From the NCBI GenBank assembly GCA_029238555.1, contig JAQWFV010000117.1, positions 1 through 10,070 of the forward strand: DNA of 10,070 bases. The letters run 5' to 3'. The notes beneath the pieces are model-generated. The model had not been told where the DNA came from, searched no databases, and was given only the letters and a program-made list of their open reading frames with translations. The stretch comes from Flavobacteriaceae bacterium (GTDB lineage Bacteria; Bacteroidota; Bacteroidia; Flavobacteriales; Flavobacteriaceae). Shown one piece after another: positions 7,296 through 10,070 of this stretch. Every line of letters starts with the position of its first letter. Within the stretch, counting starts at the first letter, position 1. Made by a program: the position numbers and the translations under genes.

Positions 7296-7303
7296 TATCT
7301 TTG
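7296..7303 (+). promoter_or_regulatory. Possible -7 element for the class IV gene
   Basis: TATCTTTG is an exact match to TAnnTTTG, 26 bases before the next start codon. No TTG lies at the right distance upstream; the nearest is 13 bases away at 7280-7282. A start site near 7308-7310 would fall inside the left arm of the terminator hairpin, so transcripts from it would lack a complete hairpin. Confidence 0.38.
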
Positions 7304-7304
7304 G

Positions 7305-7329
7305 GCCTTGATTCATCAAGGCTTTTTTT
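7305..7329 (+). terminator. Intrinsic terminator abutting a start codon
   Basis: GCCTTGA (7305-7311) pairs with TCAAGGC (7316-7322) around a TTCA tetraloop, followed by seven T residues (7323-7329). It ends transcription of the START-like gene 30 bases after its stop codon. The last T directly precedes the ATG of the class IV gene at 7330, so the two genes are probably not a simple operon. Confidence 0.75.
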
Positions 7330-8163
7330 ATGGTTGTTTTTAACGGAAAATTATACTCAGATCAGGAATGTTTTATAGGTGTAGGCAATACTGCGCTTTC
7401 TTTTGGTCATGCTGTTCTAGAGGAACTTAGAATAGAAAATGGTCGCCTATTATTTTGGGAGCCACATTATTTAAAAATAATGGCCAGTATGCGCATGTTA
7501 CGCATTGCTATTCCTATGACCTTTACGCCAGATTATTTAGATAGTGTCATTAAGGATGCGCTTTCTAAAACACCCCATCTGAATAATAATGCTATAGCAG
7601 TATTTCAGGTATATCCAAGTGAAGATAATATTTCACAGACCCATTACCACATATCATTTAGGCCTTTAGAAAATTCACACTTAGGTGAAATGTCCCTTGC
7701 ACCTTTTGAAATAGGGCTTTACAAAGATTTTTATATAGCAGACTCATTACTGAGTACCCTTCCTACCAATTATAAATTAGTAGAACGTTTGGCAGGGGTT
7801 TTTTCTGATGAAAACGATTTTCAAAGCTGTTTTTTACTCAACGAGAAAAAAGAAGTGATAGGCACTCATATGGGGCCTTTATTTTTGGTTACTAAGGAAC
7901 AAATTCAGACACCTCCAATTAGTGGGGGAACTCAAAACAGTGTATTTAGAAAGGAAATTCTATCACTTTTAACTAAGGATAGTGATTTTGACATCTCAGA
8001 AGCTGTTATTTCACCATTTTCGCTTCAAAAAGCAGATGCCTTATTTATTTTTAATCCTTCTAAAGGTTTTATTTCTATTAGTAAATACAGAAAAAAAATA
8101 TATGAACAGCATGAATTTGTTCAGGCTATTGCATTAAAATTTCAGCAAAGTATTCCATCTTAG
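7330..8163 (+). CDS. Class IV aminotransferase homologue, probably catalytically inactive
   Basis: This 277-residue protein has the whole length and layout of fold-type IV PLP enzymes (IlvE, PabC, D-amino acid transaminase). It has an N-terminal NGKL strand, EPHYLKIMASMRML (44-57), DSLLSTL (138-144), FLLNEKKEV (168-176), LFLV (184-187) and TPPISGG (194-200). The catalytic positions are changed. The Schiff-base lysine of the usual STLK motif is Pro145, the glutamate of VxEgxxxNLF is Gly178 with Asn replaced by Pro183, the GD of GDgvFET is Gly26-His27, and the phosphate-site G-I-T reads Ser-Val-Phe (204-206). Lys149 is the only nearby lysine but is out of register. The reading frame is intact, so this looks like a maintained pseudoenzyme and not a broken gene. 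The start is directly after a terminator U-tract; the MVVFNG opening matches the family start. It converges with yqgE, with 3 bases between stops. Confidence 0.82.
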   Translation: MVVFNGKLYSDQECFIGVGNTALSFGHAVLEELRIENGRLLFWEPHYLKIMASMRMLRIAIPMTFTPDYLDSVIKDALSKTPHLNNNAIAVFQVYPSEDNISQTHYHISFRPLENSHLGEMSLAPFEIGLYKDFYIADSLLSTLPTNYKLVERLAGVFSDENDFQSCFLLNEKKEVIGTHMGPLFLVTKEQIQTPPISGGTQNSVFRKEILSLLTKDSDFDISEAVISPFSLQKADALFIFNPSKGFISISKYRKKIYEQHEFVQAIALKFQQSIPS

Positions 8164-8166
8164 GAG

Positions 8167-8727
8167 TTAATTAAGGCTTGGATTTTCAGGGGTATTAGAC
8201 CATATAAGGTAATTTCCCCCCAGGGCTTTAATACGGTCTTTCCAAAGGGATTGATTTTGTTGTTGTATAAGGGTTTTTATGTCTATGTCATTTATTGTAA
8301 TCCAAGAATTAGATTTTATTTCTCCATTCAATTGTTGTTCAGACCAACCACTATACCCCAAGAAGAATTTTATTTGATTTTCAGAAACCAGTTGTTGTTC
8401 TAAAGCTTCCAGTAGGGCGTTAAAGTCTCCACCCCAGTAAATACCATCACTTATTTCAATACTTCCAGGAATGACTTCTGGAGCAGTATGAATGAAATAT
8501 ATATTGTCTTGCTCCACAGGCCCACCATTGAAAACAGGAAAAGGATAGTTTATGTCTTCTATGAGTTCGTCTAAAGTGTAGGTCAATGGTTTGTTGAGAA
8601 TAAACCCAACTGAACCCTTTGGATTGTGTTCAGCGATTAAAATTACTGCTCTACTAAATGACACATCTCCAGTGAGTGCGGGTTCTGCTAATAGAACATG
8701 TCCTTTTTGAATAAGCGAATCTGACAT
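8167..8727 (-). CDS. yqgE: YqgE/AlgH family protein
   Basis: This 186-residue cytosolic protein matches the YqgE/AlgH family (about 180-190 residues). Conserved blocks are GHVLLAEPAL (9-18), SRAVILIAEHNPKGSVGFILNKP (25-47), FNGGPV (66-71), YFIHT (77-81), FFLGYSGWSEQQLNGEI (121-137), NSW (140-142) and LWKDRIKALGG (161-171). The family was linked to alginate control in Pseudomonas, but its molecular function is unresolved. It carries no signal peptide or membrane segment. The ATG at 8727 gives the family length with only a few residues before the first conserved block. The gene is transcribed on its own after the HU terminator. Its upstream region is extremely A/T-rich and shows no clear TTG/TAnnTTTG promoter. 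Confidence 0.93.
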   Translation of the reverse strand: MSDSLIQKGHVLLAEPALTGDVSFSRAVILIAEHNPKGSVGFILNKPLTYTLDELIEDINYPFPVFNGGPVEQDNIYFIHTAPEVIPGSIEISDGIYWGGDFNALLEALEQQLVSENQIKFFLGYSGWSEQQLNGEIKSNSWITINDIDIKTLIQQQNQSLWKDRIKALGGNYLIWSNTPENPSLN

Positions 8728-8772
8728 ATTTAAATATAGTTAAATATTTAATTTATTCTAGAAAATCGACAT

Positions 8773-8800
8773 AAAAAAAGCACCTCAATTGAGGTGCTTT
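8773..8800 (-). terminator. Intrinsic terminator of the HU gene
   Basis: A perfect 24-base palindrome (8777-8800, arms AAAGCACCTC and GAGGTGCTTT around AATT) is followed on the minus strand by a U-run reaching 8773. It lies 22 bases after the HU stop codon. A T-rich stretch on the other side (8805-8811) could let it work in both directions, although no + strand gene runs into it closely. Confidence 0.85.
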
Positions 8801-8822
8801 AAAATTTTTTTGAAGATATATC

Positions 8823-9095
8823 TTAGTTTACAGACTTAGATAACTCTGCTCCAGCTTTAAATTTTACTACGTTTTTAGCAGCGATTTTGATTGTAGCACC
8901 AGTTTGTGGGTTTCTACCATCTCTTGCATTTCTTTTAGATACAGACCATGATCCGAATCCTACTAAAGAAACTCTTCCGCCTTTTTTAAGAGATCCTTCT
9001 ACATTTCCTAGGAAAGACTCTAAAGCTTTTTTTGCAGCTGCTTTTGTGATACCAGCATCTGCTGCCATTGCGTCGATTAATTCTGTTTTGTTCAT
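8823..9095 (-). CDS. HU-family DNA-binding protein
   Basis: This 90-residue protein has the full HU/IHF fold. The N-terminal helices are MNKTELIDAMAADAGITKAAAKKALESFL, followed by GGRVSLVGFGSWSVSKR and the DNA-intercalating beta arm with the signature GRNPQTG (60-66, Pro at the tip), then FKAGAELSKSVN at the C terminus. It would act as a dimer that bends and compacts DNA in the nucleoid. The Ala/Lys-rich composition and lack of extra N- or C-terminal tails fit an ordinary housekeeping HU and not the long Lys-rich Bacteroidota variants. It has a strong-looking promoter and a strong terminator, consistent with a highly expressed single-gene unit. There is no Shine-Dalgarno sequence before the ATG; the leader is almost only A and T. 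Which HU paralogue it is cannot be said. Confidence 0.96.
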   Translation of the reverse strand: MNKTELIDAMAADAGITKAAAKKALESFLGNVEGSLKKGGRVSLVGFGSWSVSKRNARDGRNPQTGATIKIAAKNVVKFKAGAELSKSVN

Positions 9096-9271
9096 GATAA
9101 TTAATTTAAATGTTATGTTTATAACTTATTACTCTAACAAATTTATACGGATTATGCATAAACACAAGTGTTCCCGCATGAAATCGCTCTTTTTGTTAAT
9201 AACTTTGACGTTTTGTTTATAAAGGAGGGTGTTTTTTAGTTGTTTTCTCGCAAGGCAGTAGGAATAAGCCC
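9096..9271. other. Intergenic region between fmt and the HU gene
   Basis: This 176-base stretch holds the HU promoter (9138-9167) in its left half. The right half (9168-9271) shows no convincing gene, hairpin terminator or RNA. It contains the odd palindrome GTTAATAAC at 9195-9203, which could be a protein site or chance. Confidence 0.5.
9138..9167 (-). promoter_or_regulatory. Promoter of the HU gene
   Basis: On the minus strand TTG (9167-9165) is followed after 19 bases by TAAATTTG (9145-9138), an ideal Bacteroidota promoter. The transcript would start near 9130-9133 and have a leader of about 35-38 bases, A/T-rich and without Shine-Dalgarno sequence. It is the best-formed promoter in the window, as expected for an abundant nucleoid protein. 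Confidence 0.78.
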
Positions 9272-10070
9272 TTAGAGTATGTAAGCATTTTCTTTCAATT
9301 GGAGCCCATTGAGCACCTCTAATATATTCATGGCTCTTTTTCCTGGAAGTTGAATTTTTAGAAGTACAATAAAACCGTCCTTCACAGCAATTTTAAGTTC
9401 TTTTTTGGATTTTATTATTGAACCAATTTTGCTGTCGTGAATCATTTTTATAAATGTTGCTTCAAAAACTTTTAAAACGACCGTTTCACTCTCTTGGTTT
9501 AAATGGGTCCAAGTAGTTGGATATGGACTCATTCCTTTGATGAAATTTTCTATCTCTTTTCCGTCTTTGGTCCAATCTATCCTGCAGTCTTCCTTAAAAA
9601 TTTTGGGTGCTTCTTTTAATAGGCCGTCATTAACTTGACTTTTGGGGTTAATGGTGCCATTTTCAATATCTGTAAGCGTCTTTTGAACCAAATCTGCTCC
9701 GAGTATCATGAGTTTGTCATGTAAGCTTCCTGCAGTATCGCTTTCAGCTATGGAAATAGCCATTTGGTCAATTACAGCACCTGTGTCTATTTTTTCATCT
9801 ATAAAGAAGGTTGTTGCCCCCGTAGTCTTTTCCCCATTTATAATGGCCCAATTAATTGGCGCCGCGCCACGGTATTGAGGGAGTAATGATGCATGTAGGT
9901 TAAAAGTGCCTTTAGCGGGTATTTTCCACACCAATTCAGGAAGCATTCTAAAAGCCACCACAACAAATACTGCTGCATTTAATGCCTTTAAGGCTTCAAT
10001 GAATATGGGGTCTTTTAAATGGGGAGGTTGTAATAGCGTTAATTGATGTTTAAGTGCTACTTTTTTTACC
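9272..10070 (-). CDS. fmt: Methionyl-tRNA formyltransferase, N-terminus beyond window
   Basis: This enzyme formylates initiator Met-tRNA using 10-formyltetrahydrofolate. The open frame runs past the right edge. About 265 residues are visible and roughly the first 50 are missing, judged by alignment of the catalytic residues to E. coli Fmt. The frame reads through 10069-9962 (with TLLQPPHLKDP) without a stop, so the apparent GTG start at 9961 is internal. Catalytic and binding motifs are FNLHASLLPQYRGAAPINW (Asn and His at about 9901-9893) and FIDEKIDTGA (Asp at 9787-9785), with the same Asn-to-Asp spacing as in E. coli. The C-terminal OB-like domain begins around the GMSPYPTTWTHL block. The stop is TAA at 9272. 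No clear hairpin terminator follows, so read-through towards the HU promoter region is possible. Confidence 0.95.
   Translation of the reverse strand, partial: VKKVALKHQLTLLQPPHLKDPIFIEALKALNAAVFVVVAFRMLPELVWKIPAKGTFNLHASLLPQYRGAAPINWAIINGEKTTGATTFFIDEKIDTGAVIDQMAISIAESDTAGSLHDKLMILGADLVQKTLTDIENGTINPKSQVNDGLLKEAPKIFKEDCRIDWTKDGKEIENFIKGMSPYPTTWTHLNQESETVVLKVFEATFIKMIHDSKIGSIIKSKKELKIAVKDGFIVLLKIQLPGKRAMNILEVLNGLQLKENAYIL

Noticed and set aside
9195..9203. GTTAATAAC as a DnaA box or origin element
   Set aside because: It is a single 9-base odd palindrome that does not match TTATCCACA, with no cluster of similar sites and no dnaA or dnaN gene nearby.
8887..9222. Open frame of 111 codons on the + strand over the HU gene
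   Set aside because: It lies antisense to a clear HU gene and its composition follows the HU codons; there is no family resemblance and no promoter or leader of its own.
9272..9961. fmt starting at the GTG at 9961
   Set aside because: The frame stays open to the window edge and the upstream codons encode conserved Fmt sequence (TLLQPPHLKDP), so this GTG is an internal valine codon.

Overview
The window reads as the chromosome of a member of the Bacteroidota, most likely a marine-type flavobacterium. The DNA is A/T-rich, the start codons lack clear Shine-Dalgarno sequences and sit in A-rich leaders, and several genes have the Bacteroidota promoter form (TTG, about 19-21 bases, TAnnTTTG). The protein types (START-like domain protein, DUF4212/symporter pair, class IV aminotransferase homologue, YqgE, HU, Fmt) also fit this group. 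I saw no phage, insertion sequence, CRISPR array or other sign of recent transfer.

Left third (1-3941, + strand): a likely acetate-use operon. It holds a small two-helix membrane protein (DUF4212), a sodium:solute symporter of the VC_2705/ActP type, and acetyl-CoA synthetase (acs). Together they would import acetate or a similar short carboxylate and activate it to acetyl-CoA.

Middle (3980-6570, - strand, convergent with acs): a translationally coupled pair. The first gene is a 638-residue protein with a cyclic-nucleotide-binding-like domain, a CBS pair and a DUF294 GlnD-like nucleotidyltransferase. The second is a DEDDh 3'-5' exonuclease that starts at a GTG overlapping the stop codon of the first. 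I recall this pair lying beside acs/actP loci in other bacteria, so it may sense or regulate the acetate system, but its role is not established here.

Centre (6571-6890): a CAU-anticodon tRNA on the - strand with its own promoter and terminator, plus the promoter region of the nucleotidyltransferase gene.

Right part (6891-10070): a START-like domain protein and a class IV aminotransferase homologue on the + strand, meeting yqgE, the HU gene and fmt on the - strand. fmt is cut by the window edge. The aminotransferase homologue lacks the catalytic lysine and the other main PLP contacts, so it is probably a pseudoenzyme. It is the clearest anomaly here. A second point of interest is the stretch 7296-7332, where a terminator, a promoter -7 element and a start codon are packed together.
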